Assembly: GCA_030613055.1 (NCBI GenBank)
Contig: JAUWMR010000022.1
Location: forward strand, 1 to 64,000
Direction: 5' to 3'
DNA length: 64,000 nt
DNA from: Desulfobacteraceae bacterium
Lineage (GTDB): Bacteria > Desulfobacterota > DSM-4660 > Desulfatiglandales > Desulfatiglandaceae
Shown here: positions 15,270 to 24,521 of the stretch, piece after piece
Position numbering within the stretch: the stretch's first letter is position 1
Layout of the letters: every line of letters starts with the position of its first letter
Position numbers and translations under genes: made by a program
The notes under the pieces: generated by a model
The model's input: the letters and a program-made list of their open reading frames with translations, nothing else
The model's database searches: none
Told to the model about the DNA's origin: nothing

Positions 15270-18200
15270 TTATTTTATATCAGCATGATAGCTCTGAAGC
15301 GATTTGACGCTTCCGTGACCGAGACGATTTCTTTCAATTCCCCTTGCGGCCGCTAAGGCAGCGGCTAACGTGGTGATATAAGGAATCTTGTATTTGATGG
15401 CCGACTTCCGGATATATGAATCGTCATGTTTGCTCAATTTGCCGCTGGGTGTGTTTATGACTAATTGAATTTCAAAATTCTTGATGCCGTCAACTATATT
15501 GGGGCGGCCTTCATGCATCTTGGAGACAGTCTCCGACTTAATGCCGTGTTCCGCAAAGAATCTATGGGTGCCATCAGTGGCCTTGATCATAAAACCTAAT
15601 TTGTCGAACTTGCGGGCTACTTCAAGGACTGCCGGCCTGTCATTTTCCGACACAGTGATCAGAACAGCCCCCTCGTTAGGAAGGGTCTGCTGAGCAGCTT
15701 CCTGGGCCTTGTAGAAAGCGAGGCCGAAAGAGTCTGCCATCCCTAAGACTTCCCCGGTGGATCGCATTTCAGGCCCTAAAATAGGATCTACCTCGGGAAA
15801 CATGTTAAATGGGAAGACAGACTCCTTAACCCCGAAGTGAGGAATCGATTTGGGTTTGATGTCAAGATCGGCTAATTTTTTGCCCAACATGAGTTGGGTA
15901 GCGATACGCGCCATGGATATGTTGCATACCTTCGAAACAAGCGGAACGGTGCGGGATGCGCGTGGATTGGCTTCGAGGATATAAACCGTATCATTTGCAA
16001 TGGCATACTGGATGTTCATCAAACCGACGACATTTAGTTCAATTGCAATCTTTTTTGTGTATTCGTAAATAGTATCAAGATGCTTGGCCGGTATGCTGAT
16101 TGGGGGAATCACACAGGCGGAGTCCCCTGAATGGACACCGGCCAATTCGATATGTTCCATAACTGCCGGCACAAAGGCATCAGTGCCGTCGGAAATGGCA
16201 TCAGCCTCCGCCTCAATGGCGTTTTCAAGAAATTTGTCGATCAGGATCGGGCGTTCAGGCGAAACATCTACGGCGGCGGCCACATAACGCTGGAGCATTT
16301 CCTCGTCGTGAATAACCTCCATGGCCCTGCCGCCCAGGACATAAGAAGGCCTGACCATCAAGGGATAGCCTATCCTTTCAGCCACTTTAAGGGCCTCTTT
16401 AAGAGTGCTGGCCATGCCTGATTCGGGTTCGGGTATGCCTAATTTGTGCATCATTTTGCGGAAGCGGTCACGATCCTCAGCAAGGTCAATAGTATCCGGG
16501 GATGTCCCGATGATCTTGACCCCGGCACCGGCCAGTTCACCGGCAATATTGAGGGGGGTCTGCCCACCAAACTGTACAATAACGCCCTCGGGCTTTTCTT
16601 TCTCGTAAATGCTCAAGACGTCCTCTACCGTGAGCGGCTCAAAGTAGAGTTTGTCCGAGGTGTCATAATCGGTAGACACGGTCTCGGGATTACAGTTGAC
16701 CATGATAGACTCAAAGCCTTCATCCCGGAGCGCAAAGGCGGCATGAACACAGCAATAGTCGAACTCAATACCCTGCCCGATCCTGTTTGGTCCCCCGCCT
16801 AATATCATAATCTTGCGTCTGTCGCTGGATTCTACTTTGTCAGGTGCATTATAGGTGGAGAAATAATAGGCAGCGTTTTCCACACCACTTACGGGAATCG
16901 GCTCCCATCCCTCTACAACATCGAGGGCGCAGCGTTCTGTCCTGATTTCCTTTTCCGGAAGCCGGAGCAGTTGTGAAAGGTACCGGTCGGAAAAACCGTC
17001 CTTTTTTGCCTGGGTGAGCAAATTATCCGGGAGTTTTTTGCCCCTGTACCTGATTATCTTTTCTTCCAGGTCTACCAGTTCCTTCATCTGCTCAATAAAC
17101 CATGGCTTTATATAGGTTTTTTCATACAGGGTCTGGATGCCGGCACCTTTTCTGATGGCCTCGTACATGATAAATTGCCGTTCACTGGTGGGTTCTGCTA
17201 AGAGGTCCAAAAGATCGTCAAGGGGTTTTTCATGAAAGTCCCTGGCAAACCCCAGGCCGTACCTCCCTATTTCAAGGGACCGGATGGCCTTCTGGAATGC
17301 CTCTTTGTAATTCTTGCCGATACTCATGACCTCGCCCACAGCCCGCATCTGTGTGCCAAGTTTGTCTTCGGCCCCCACAAACTTTTCAAAGGCCCAGCGG
17401 GCGAATTTAACTACCACGTAATCCCCTGACGGTGTGTATTTATCCAGGGTGCCCTCCCTCCAGTAGGGGATTTCATCCAAGGTCATACCGCCCGCTAACA
17501 TGGCGGAGATCAGGGCAATGGGAAAACCTGTGGCCTTGGAGGCCAGGGCAGATGACCTGGATGTTCTGGGATTGATCTCAATGACCACTACCTGGCCGGT
17601 CTTGGGATCATGGGCAAATTGTATGTTGGTGCCGCCTATTACTTTTATGGCCTCAACAATGTCATAGGAGTATTTCTGAAGCCGCTGTTGAAGCTCAGGG
17701 TCTATGGTAAGCATGGGGGCTGTGCAATAGGAGTCGCCCGTGTGAACGCCCATGGCATCCACATTTTCGATAAAGCAGACCGTGATCATCTGGTTCTTTT
17801 CATCGCGCACAACCTCGAGCTCCAACTCCTCCCATCCCAACACCGATTCCTCAACAAGAATCTGGCCCACAAGGCTCGCAGATAGTCCCCGGCTGGCGAT
17901 TATGCGCAGCTCTTCAACGTTATATACCAGTCCGCCGCCGGTTCCTCCCATAGTGTAGGCGGGACGGATTACTACCGGATATCCAAGATCGTCGGCTATT
18001 TTTTCGGCCTCCTCCACGCTGAAGGCCGGATCACTTTTGGGCATTTCAATGCCTAAGCTGTTCATGGTTTCCTTAAAGGCGATCCGGTCTTCTCCGCGCT
18101 TGATCGCATCAACCTCAACCCCGATTATCCTGACACCGTATTTTTCAAGCACACCGGTGCGGGCTAATTCCGAGGAAAGGTTGAGGCCGGACTGTCCTCC

Positions 18201-18470
18201 AAGATTGGGGAGCAGGGCATCAGGCCGCTCCTTCTCGATGATCTCTGTCATGGTCTCCAGATTGAGGGGCTCTATATAGGTTGCTTCGGCCATGCCAGGA
18301 TCGGTCATGATGGTTGCAGGGTTGGAATTGGCCAGGACAATCTCGTAACCCAACTTCCGAAGGGCCTTGCATGCCTGGGTCCCCGAATAATCGAACTCAC
18401 ATGCCTGACCGATAACGATTGGCCCGGAACTGATAATCATTACTTTTTTGATATCTTCACGTCGTGGCAT
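15270..18470 (-). CDS. carB: carbamoyl-phosphate synthase large subunit
   Basis: 1066 residues, normal length. There are two homologous ATP-grasp halves (about 1-545 and 546-930), each starting with a nucleotide-binding motif (IISSGPIVIGQACEFDYSGTQ near 12; ILGGGPNRIGQGIEFDY near 555). A C-terminal MGS-like allosteric domain (about 935-1066) follows. The enzyme makes carbamoyl phosphate for pyrimidines and arginine from bicarbonate, ATP and ammonia delivered by CarA. carA is not in this window; instead the PurF-like gene follows 39 bases downstream. ATG 18470 has an AAGGAG site 6 bases upstream. Confidence 0.97.
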   Translation of the reverse strand: MPRREDIKKVMIISSGPIVIGQACEFDYSGTQACKALRKLGYEIVLANSNPATIMTDPGMAEATYIEPLNLETMTEIIEKERPDALLPNLGGQSGLNLSSELARTGVLEKYGVRIIGVEVDAIKRGEDRIAFKETMNSLGIEMPKSDPAFSVEEAEKIADDLGYPVVIRPAYTMGGTGGGLVYNVEELRIIASRGLSASLVGQILVEESVLGWEELELEVVRDEKNQMITVCFIENVDAMGVHTGDSYCTAPMLTIDPELQQRLQKYSYDIVEAIKVIGGTNIQFAHDPKTGQVVVIEINPRTSRSSALASKATGFPIALISAMLAGGMTLDEIPYWREGTLDKYTPSGDYVVVKFARWAFEKFVGAEDKLGTQMRAVGEVMSIGKNYKEAFQKAIRSLEIGRYGLGFARDFHEKPLDDLLDLLAEPTSERQFIMYEAIRKGAGIQTLYEKTYIKPWFIEQMKELVDLEEKIIRYRGKKLPDNLLTQAKKDGFSDRYLSQLLRLPEKEIRTERCALDVVEGWEPIPVSGVENAAYYFSTYNAPDKVESSDRRKIMILGGGPNRIGQGIEFDYCCVHAAFALRDEGFESIMVNCNPETVSTDYDTSDKLYFEPLTVEDVLSIYEKEKPEGVIVQFGGQTPLNIAGELAGAGVKIIGTSPDTIDLAEDRDRFRKMMHKLGIPEPESGMASTLKEALKVAERIGYPLMVRPSYVLGGRAMEVIHDEEMLQRYVAAAVDVSPERPILIDKFLENAIEAEADAISDGTDAFVPAVMEHIELAGVHSGDSACVIPPISIPAKHLDTIYEYTKKIAIELNVVGLMNIQYAIANDTVYILEANPRASRTVPLVSKVCNISMARIATQLMLGKKLADLDIKPKSIPHFGVKESVFPFNMFPEVDPILGPEMRSTGEVLGMADSFGLAFYKAQEAAQQTLPNEGAVLITVSENDRPAVLEVARKFDKLGFMIKATDGTHRFFAEHGIKSETVSKMHEGRPNIVDGIKNFEIQLVINTPSGKLSKHDDSYIRKSAIKYKIPYITTLAAALAAARGIERNRLGHGSVKSLQSYHADIK

Positions 18471-18824
18471 AAAGGACTCCTTAATTGTAGTGTAGCTAAT
18501 GGATATGGGTTGGGCTAAAGATTTACTTATTTCTGACTCTGGCGAATATAGGAAACTAACGATTTCAAGTCAAGGTGGAATGAGAAATAGGAGGTCGGAT
18601 GTTGTAATTAATCTGATTCATTCCCAGCCCTAATGACTGACTGTCAACGCCAGGGACTAAAAAAATTCGACCTGTGGGGTTGGCATCCTATTTGTGTCTC
18701 AGAGTCATGAGGTCGTAGTGGCCTTAGAAACGACATAGGACGCAGAAAAACGCAGATATTCAGGATCAATATCCAATCCGCGTCCATCTGTGCCGATCTG
18801 CGTCCCATTTAGCCGGAACTCAGT
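18471..18824. other. gene-free spacer upstream of carB
   Basis: No gene is seen. The distal half (about 18725-18805) holds 'GACGCAGAAAAACGCAGAT ... ATCTGCGTCC' sequence, one of several dispersed copies of this imperfect inverted repeat (others near 2080-2160, 38698-38770 and 57076-57145). The carB promoter must lie within the first part, but no strong consensus stands out. Confidence 0.5.
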
Positions 18825-19955
18825 TCACTCCAGAATATGAATGTTCTTCTTCTTGCAAATGTCCTTGAGTACCTTTGGCCATACGCTGATGCTCACCTCT
18901 CCAAGGTGTGCCTTTTTTAAGAGAAGCATGAAAGTACGGGACTGCCCAATACCACCACCGATGCTGAGCGGTATATGGTTGTTTATTATTGCTTGATGGT
19001 ATGGGAAATTTAGGAAATCAAGCTGGCCGGTGATCTCTAATTGCTTCTTGAGCGTTTCTGCGTTGACGCGGATACCCATAGATGTGAGCTCATGACGGCG
19101 CTCCGTAACCGGGTTCCACACAAGAATATCACCGTTAAGGCCATGCATTGGTCTACCGTCTTGAGACTGTGTCTCTATGACCCAATCGTCATAGTCCGGG
19201 GCCCTGAGTTCGTGTGGGTAGCCGTCCTTGAGGGTCCATCCAATGCCATAAATGAAGACTGCCGTGTATTTTTTTGCAATCTCTGTCTCGCGCTCCTTAC
19301 GTGGCAGGTCGGGGTACATGTCAAGGATATCCTCGGCATGCAGGAATGTAAGCTTCTCGGGCAAGTCGGGGTACTTTTCGGTCTTCAACTGGGGAAAAAG
19401 CTTCTGGACATGGATTTCGGCGCCCTTGAGGACTTTCCACAATTTCTCAACAACTTCTGTCAGATACTCCAGGTTGCGCTGCTCATTTGTTATCACCAGT
19501 TCCCAGTCCCACTGGTCCACATATGCGCTGTGATCATGGTCAAGGAAGTAGTCCTTGCGCACAGCGTGCATATCGGTGTACAGGCCCTCCCCCACTTCCA
19601 TTCCAAATTGCTTAAGCGCCATACGTTTCCACTTGGTTGCTGCCTGCACTACCTGGGCATCAATTGGATTTTTGTCATAATCGTTTGAAATGTGGAACTG
19701 GACCGGGGTACGTGAGCCATCGCGGTCTAAGAGATCGTTCAATCCGCTCTCAACGTCCACTATCAGGGGTACTGTAACCCTTATCAGGTTGAGCTCTTTG
19801 CACAGATTCTCCTCGATATAGTTTTTCAGCGCAGTGATAGCTTCCTGTGTTTCCTTTGGGTCTAATAAAGAACCATAGTCCTGTGGCAGGATTTTCTCCA
19901 GCTCGTCATAGTCTCCGATGCCGGGTCCGGCCAGGTCCGCCTTTTTATCTGACAT
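18825..19955 (-). CDS. asnA: aspartate--ammonia ligase (asparagine synthetase A)
   Basis: 376 residues from the ATG at 19955; a TTG at 19964 is too close to the AAGGAGG ribosome site. It matches AsnA throughout: KWKRMALKQFGMEVGEGLYT, YVDQWDWE, ELRAPDYDDW, GLNGDILVWNPV, SMGIRV and the C-terminal GGGIGQSR. The enzyme is related to class II aminoacyl-tRNA synthetases and makes asparagine from aspartate, ATP and free ammonia. It is about 45 residues longer than the E. coli enzyme, mainly at the N-terminus. It begins 15 bases after gdhA, so two ammonia-consuming enzymes are co-transcribed. Confidence 0.96.
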   Translation of the reverse strand: MSDKKADLAGPGIGDYDELEKILPQDYGSLLDPKETQEAITALKNYIEENLCKELNLIRVTVPLIVDVESGLNDLLDRDGSRTPVQFHISNDYDKNPIDAQVVQAATKWKRMALKQFGMEVGEGLYTDMHAVRKDYFLDHDHSAYVDQWDWELVITNEQRNLEYLTEVVEKLWKVLKGAEIHVQKLFPQLKTEKYPDLPEKLTFLHAEDILDMYPDLPRKERETEIAKKYTAVFIYGIGWTLKDGYPHELRAPDYDDWVIETQSQDGRPMHGLNGDILVWNPVTERRHELTSMGIRVNAETLKKQLEITGQLDFLNFPYHQAIINNHIPLSIGGGIGQSRTFMLLLKKAHLGEVSISVWPKVLKDICKKKNIHILE

Positions 19956-19970
19956 TGTGTTCAATCCTCC

Positions 19971-21320
19971 TTACACTAACCCCTGATCCAGCATGGCATT
20001 CACTACCTTCACAAAACCTGCAATGTTTGCTCCTGCCATGTAATTGCCGGATACGCCATGCTCGGCGGCCGCATCCACGCAGCTTTGGTGGATGTTTTTC
20101 ATGATTATTCTAAGCCGGCTGTCCACTTCTTCCTTGGGCCAGGTCAGGCGCATGCTGTTCTGGGCCATTTCAAGACCCGATACAGCCACACCCCCGGCAT
20201 TTGCCGCTTTTCCAGGTGCATAAAGGAGGTTGTTGTCCAAAAAGATATCAATGGCTTGTGGTGTGGAGGGCATGTTTGCACCCTCACCGACCAGTTTTAC
20301 CCCGTTATTGACCAGGTTTTGGGCGTCCTTTTGGTTGATCTCATTCTGGGTGGCGCTTGGAAAGGCGCAGTCGGCCTTATGGTTCCATAACGGATTGTAA
20401 TCCAGGGTAGAATCAACTTCCGTGTAAACCGATGCTGAATACTTATCAACATACTCCTTGATCCTGCCCCGTTTGATGTTCTTTAGCCTCATTACGAAGG
20501 CAAGTTTGTCTTTGTTTATGCCCTCTTCATCATAAATATAGCCGGATGAATCGGATAGTGTAACCACTTTGCCGCCTAATTCTATTATTTTTTCCACGGT
20601 GTACTGTGCAACGTTTCCTGCACCTGATACAAGACAGGTTTTGCCTTTAAGGCTGTTGTCCTGCACGGCTAACATTTCTGCGGCAAAATAGACACAACCG
20701 TATCCGGTTGCCTCAGGCCGGACAAGACTGCCTCCCCAGCCAAGTCCTTTACCGGTAATTACGCCGGTGAATTCGTTGCTTATTCTCTTATAAGCCCCAA
20801 ACAGATAGCCGACTTCTCTGGCTCCTACACCAATGTCGCCGGCGGGAATATCGATATTGGGGCCTATATGCCGAGAAAGCTCTGTCATGAAAGACTGACA
20901 AAACCGCATGACTTCATTATCAGATTTTCCCTTGGGATCAAAATCAGACCCGCCTTTTGCTCCTCCCATGGACAGGGTGGTCAGAGCGTTCTTAAAGACC
21001 TGTTCAAATGCAAGAAATTTCAGAATGGAAAGATTGACAGAGGGATGAAAGCGAAGTCCTCCCTTGAAAGGTCCTAAAGCACTGTTCATTTGTACCCTGA
21101 AGCCTCTGTTTATGTGAATCTCTCCACTGTCATCCATCCAGGGTACGCGAAACATAATAACCCTTCTCGGTTCAGCTATTCTTTCTAATATCTTGGCATG
21201 ACGGTATTCGGGATTTCGATCAAGTACCGGCTGAACCGTTTCTACGACCTCTTGCACGGCCTGGTGAAATTCCTTTTCACCGGGATCTCTCGCCTTTACT
21301 ATTTCTAAAATGTCCGACAT
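19971..21320 (-). CDS. gdhA: NADP-type glutamate dehydrogenase
   Basis: 449 residues, the normal length for hexameric small GDH. Conserved catalytic and binding blocks are FKGGLRFHPSVNLSILKFLAFEQ near 85-107, MGGAKGGSDFDPKGKSD near 118-135 (catalytic Lys region) and PAGDIGVGAREVGYLFG near 160-176. The Rossmann part has CLVSGAGNVAQY near 236 and an Asp/Ser-rich VTLSDSSGY at the cofactor-selecting position, typical for NADP enzymes. It fixes ammonia onto 2-oxoglutarate. ATG 21320 has a strong AGGAGG site. It heads the gdhA-asnA pair. Confidence 0.95.
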   Translation of the reverse strand: MSDILEIVKARDPGEKEFHQAVQEVVETVQPVLDRNPEYRHAKILERIAEPRRVIMFRVPWMDDSGEIHINRGFRVQMNSALGPFKGGLRFHPSVNLSILKFLAFEQVFKNALTTLSMGGAKGGSDFDPKGKSDNEVMRFCQSFMTELSRHIGPNIDIPAGDIGVGAREVGYLFGAYKRISNEFTGVITGKGLGWGGSLVRPEATGYGCVYFAAEMLAVQDNSLKGKTCLVSGAGNVAQYTVEKIIELGGKVVTLSDSSGYIYDEEGINKDKLAFVMRLKNIKRGRIKEYVDKYSASVYTEVDSTLDYNPLWNHKADCAFPSATQNEINQKDAQNLVNNGVKLVGEGANMPSTPQAIDIFLDNNLLYAPGKAANAGGVAVSGLEMAQNSMRLTWPKEEVDSRLRIIMKNIHQSCVDAAAEHGVSGNYMAGANIAGFVKVVNAMLDQGLV

Positions 21321-21417
21321 AATAACCTCCTGTTTGATATTTTATTTTCGATTCCTGATTGAAGATTGAAAAAAGGATTTTCTAAGTCGTCAATCGTCAA
21401 TTATTAATGGCAAACGC

Positions 21418-24400
21418 TTAGTCCCCAATAATTACGCATTTAGATTTCCTGCCGTCGATCTTAAGTGTCAATGGTTTTGCCGATCTCACATGCCTTAAAA
21501 AAGCCGTTTCCTGCATAGCGGGCAGTGAACTTACCCATTTCCAGTCAAAGTGATCTTCCGAATCCGGCCCTTCGGTGACCGTTATGTAATGGATGCCAAG
21601 GGATGTGATGTTCTGGAAAAAATGAGAACCCTGGGAAGGATCGGCCTTTAGTTTTTCATTCCTGAGTTCAATAATGGCACCAACACCGGATATATTCCGC
21701 CATTGGACCGGAATGCCAAGCCACCTGTCAGCAGAACCCCACCTTCCGGGACCGACCAGGAGGTATGGACGCTTTTCCTTAAGCAAACCCGCGTTTATCC
21801 GGCCTATTTCCTCGGCCATCTGAAAGGTGGATTCCGGCCTGAAATCATCTGGTTTGACATAGATGATATCCGCTATTTTCTCATTTTTTCCATTTCCAAG
21901 AGCCTGGTTGGAGCGACAGAAGGCCCTTTCATATTCCTCCTGGGTAATTTGTACTTCGAAACGTTCTTCATCAGCGACCATTGGTCTCATCTGAAGAAGA
22001 TAAAAATCACTTTTGCGTTTTTTATCAGGACTCAGATTTACGGAGAACTCTATTTCAATAGGGCATCCCATTCCCCTGCGCCCGAGTTCCAGCAAATCGG
22101 ATAATAAGTTTGGCAAAGGAAAAATATTGTATTTTAGTATCTGGGCAAATGTTAAGATCTTGGGCCCCAGTATATAGGCAGTATCCCTGATGCGGTGTTC
22201 TTCAGGTACATACGTACTGGCAAGTGTCATTACGGGAAACTCTGTTTCCGCATCATCAACTTCCCTTTTTTCCAGATTGGAATATTCCTCGAAGTTGAGA
22301 TCATCGGGATAATCCTTGATTTTCAGCGCGTAAAAGAAACGCTGGGCGCCTGCTAAAATGTCATCAACAGTGGAGAATTGTGGCATAATGCCCGGATACT
22401 TGGGAGAAAAGCGCAAGGTTTTTTCTCCTTCCACAACGGTTTTGCCCAAGGCTAAGGCGATGTGGGCAATTCCTTCTTCAGATTTCATATGGGAAATCGG
22501 ATAAAAATTGTGGGACTGGGCTACGCCGGAAATAGCAGGATAGAAATAATTACCATATTCCTTTCCGGCCAACTGCTGGATAATGACGGCCATTGCCTCT
22601 GCATGGGGCTGATTCAATGTGTTTCTGGAAAATGCCTTGGGGCCTTCATAATACGTGGAAGCGTATACCAGTTTTATGGCTGTGATGAGATGTCGAAGCC
22701 GTTTGGAAGGTTCGGGATGATTGTTGGGTATCATATAGGTTTCGTAAAGCCCTGCGTAAGGCTGGAACTGGGCATCTTCCAGCAGACTGGATGAACGCAC
22801 GGAAAGTGGTATTTTGACCTGAGCTACAAATGCTTCGAGTTCGTTTGTAAGCCACTCTGGCATGTGTGCATCAAGAAAGCCTTTTGTAACTTCTTCATCG
22901 GTAAAATCTTCCTTGGCAAATCGTTCCAGGTGGTTCTGTGTTACAAAAGACTCAAAACCGTCCGTAGTGATGACCAGGGTTTTAGGAATCCTGATATTGA
23001 TTTCCGAGTATTTTTTGTTAAGTTTGGAATTTTGTTGAAGCAGGGCGGACATAAAGGCCAGGCCGCGTGCTTTTCCTCCTAAGGAGCCTTCGCCGATTTT
23101 AAGAAAATCCATGATGTATGGATCGAAATTGGCACGATTGAATTTGGCAACCACGCCTTTTTGACGCCATTTGCGTAATGCGCGGATGTTGGAAATAATA
23201 TACTGCCGCATATCATCGACGCTTTTAAAATCCGATGCCTTGACCTCGCGAAATGTGGAGGCAAGAGTAAATTCGGAACGGGTCATGATCCATCTGGAAA
23301 AGTGATTTTGTTCAGCATGATAAGAAAGACATTCATCCGGTACATGTGCAACTTTGGCCTCGAGTGTACGAAGGTCTGGGGCCCGGTCAATTTCCGTGCC
23401 GTCGGGCATGCGGAAAATGAAATCTCCAAAACCCAGATGAGTCAGGAAAAAATCGTGTAATTCCGCAAGGAGATTTGGAGAGTTCTTGTCAAGGAACATT
23501 GCTGGAATTTGACTTGCCTTATCCTTGTTTATGGGCTCAGCACTCAGCAGAAGCAGGGGAAGGTCAGGAATCTCTTCTCTGACTTGAGAAAGTAAATGAA
23601 ATCCTGCATCAACATCCATTTCACCATTTTTTGGGAGGCGGGCATCAGATATTATGCCAAAAAGAAAAGAGCGATATTTCTTGCAAAGCTCCCTTCCTTC
23701 CTCATAGTTTTCAGCCATTAATATTTTGGGTCTTGCCCGCATTGTGACGAGCCTGTGTTCTTCGTTGAGTCCGACTTCAAGTACTGCCTGGGTCTGTCTT
23801 ACGATTTCTTTGTAGATAAGGGGAAGAAAAGATGAGTAATATACAGGGGAATCCTCTACTAAGATCAGGACGCGGACATTGGCTCTCTGGGTATCAAAAT
23901 CAACATTAAGGCGGTCTTCCGCGTTTTTAACGAGGGCAAGAAGCAGGTCGGAATTGCCTGACCAGATAAAGAGCTTATCAATTCCGCTGCAATCCCTGTT
24001 TTCCGGAGGCGGGTAAAAGCCTCTGGGGTTATGAGCCAGAAGAATGACAGGCAGATTTGGCCTTATCTTTTTTATCTCCAGACCGAAAGAGAAGGCATCC
24101 ATTTCATCCAGATGCGGCATGGTAATAACCATATCAAATTCTTTCTTATTTAAAACCGCCAGGGCCTCATAAGCCGAAGAAGTGCGGGTCACACGGGGTG
24201 GTTGGCTCAGGTTCAGCCCGCTGTATTCATTTATGATCCTTGATGCAAGACTTGTATCTTCCTCCATTATGAATGCATCATAGGGACTGGAGACCAGGAG
24301 GATTTCTCGAATCTTGATGGACATCAATTCGTGAAATACTTTGAAATCAACATAGAATTCACCGGATAAATTATTGCTTCTTGGAGTCATATTAAGACCC

Positions 24401-24510
24401 GGATTAACACGTGATTTTGATAAAAAGGCCTCAGAAAGAAGGCTATAAAGTTGATGTTCAAACCAGGCGCGAGCTGCCTGCGGACCGCACCCGCCGGTTT
24501 TAGCCTCCAA
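21418..24510 (-). CDS. receiver-like / PEP-synthase ATP-grasp domain protein
   Basis: 1030 residues if the TTG at 24510 is used; a later ATG at 24387 is possible. Two response-regulator-like regions occupy about residues 55-200 and 210-365 (KIREILLVSSPYDAFIMEED; VRVLILVEDSPVYYS). The ATP/PEP-pyruvate-binding N domain of PPDK/PEP synthase then spans about 470-860 (EGSLGGKARGLAFM; RSSSLLEDAQFQPYAGLYET). The phosphohistidine domain and the PEP-binding TIM barrel of true PEP synthase are absent, so it cannot catalyse the full reaction alone. Similar proteins occur in Bacteroidetes and Desulfobacterota with no proven role. It follows the FMN protein by 11 bases and so shares the ANTAR-type leader. 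Confidence 0.8.
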   Translation of the reverse strand: MEAKTGGCGPQAARAWFEHQLYSLLSEAFLSKSRVNPGLNMTPRSNNLSGEFYVDFKVFHELMSIKIREILLVSSPYDAFIMEEDTSLASRIINEYSGLNLSQPPRVTRTSSAYEALAVLNKKEFDMVITMPHLDEMDAFSFGLEIKKIRPNLPVILLAHNPRGFYPPPENRDCSGIDKLFIWSGNSDLLLALVKNAEDRLNVDFDTQRANVRVLILVEDSPVYYSSFLPLIYKEIVRQTQAVLEVGLNEEHRLVTMRARPKILMAENYEEGRELCKKYRSFLFGIISDARLPKNGEMDVDAGFHLLSQVREEIPDLPLLLLSAEPINKDKASQIPAMFLDKNSPNLLAELHDFFLTHLGFGDFIFRMPDGTEIDRAPDLRTLEAKVAHVPDECLSYHAEQNHFSRWIMTRSEFTLASTFREVKASDFKSVDDMRQYIISNIRALRKWRQKGVVAKFNRANFDPYIMDFLKIGEGSLGGKARGLAFMSALLQQNSKLNKKYSEINIRIPKTLVITTDGFESFVTQNHLERFAKEDFTDEEVTKGFLDAHMPEWLTNELEAFVAQVKIPLSVRSSSLLEDAQFQPYAGLYETYMIPNNHPEPSKRLRHLITAIKLVYASTYYEGPKAFSRNTLNQPHAEAMAVIIQQLAGKEYGNYFYPAISGVAQSHNFYPISHMKSEEGIAHIALALGKTVVEGEKTLRFSPKYPGIMPQFSTVDDILAGAQRFFYALKIKDYPDDLNFEEYSNLEKREVDDAETEFPVMTLASTYVPEEHRIRDTAYILGPKILTFAQILKYNIFPLPNLLSDLLELGRRGMGCPIEIEFSVNLSPDKKRKSDFYLLQMRPMVADEERFEVQITQEEYERAFCRSNQALGNGKNEKIADIIYVKPDDFRPESTFQMAEEIGRINAGLLKEKRPYLLVGPGRWGSADRWLGIPVQWRNISGVGAIIELRNEKLKADPSQGSHFFQNITSLGIHYITVTEGPDSEDHFDWKWVSSLPAMQETAFLRHVRSAKPLTLKIDGRKSKCVIIGD

Positions 24511-24521
24511 GTTTAGGCGCT

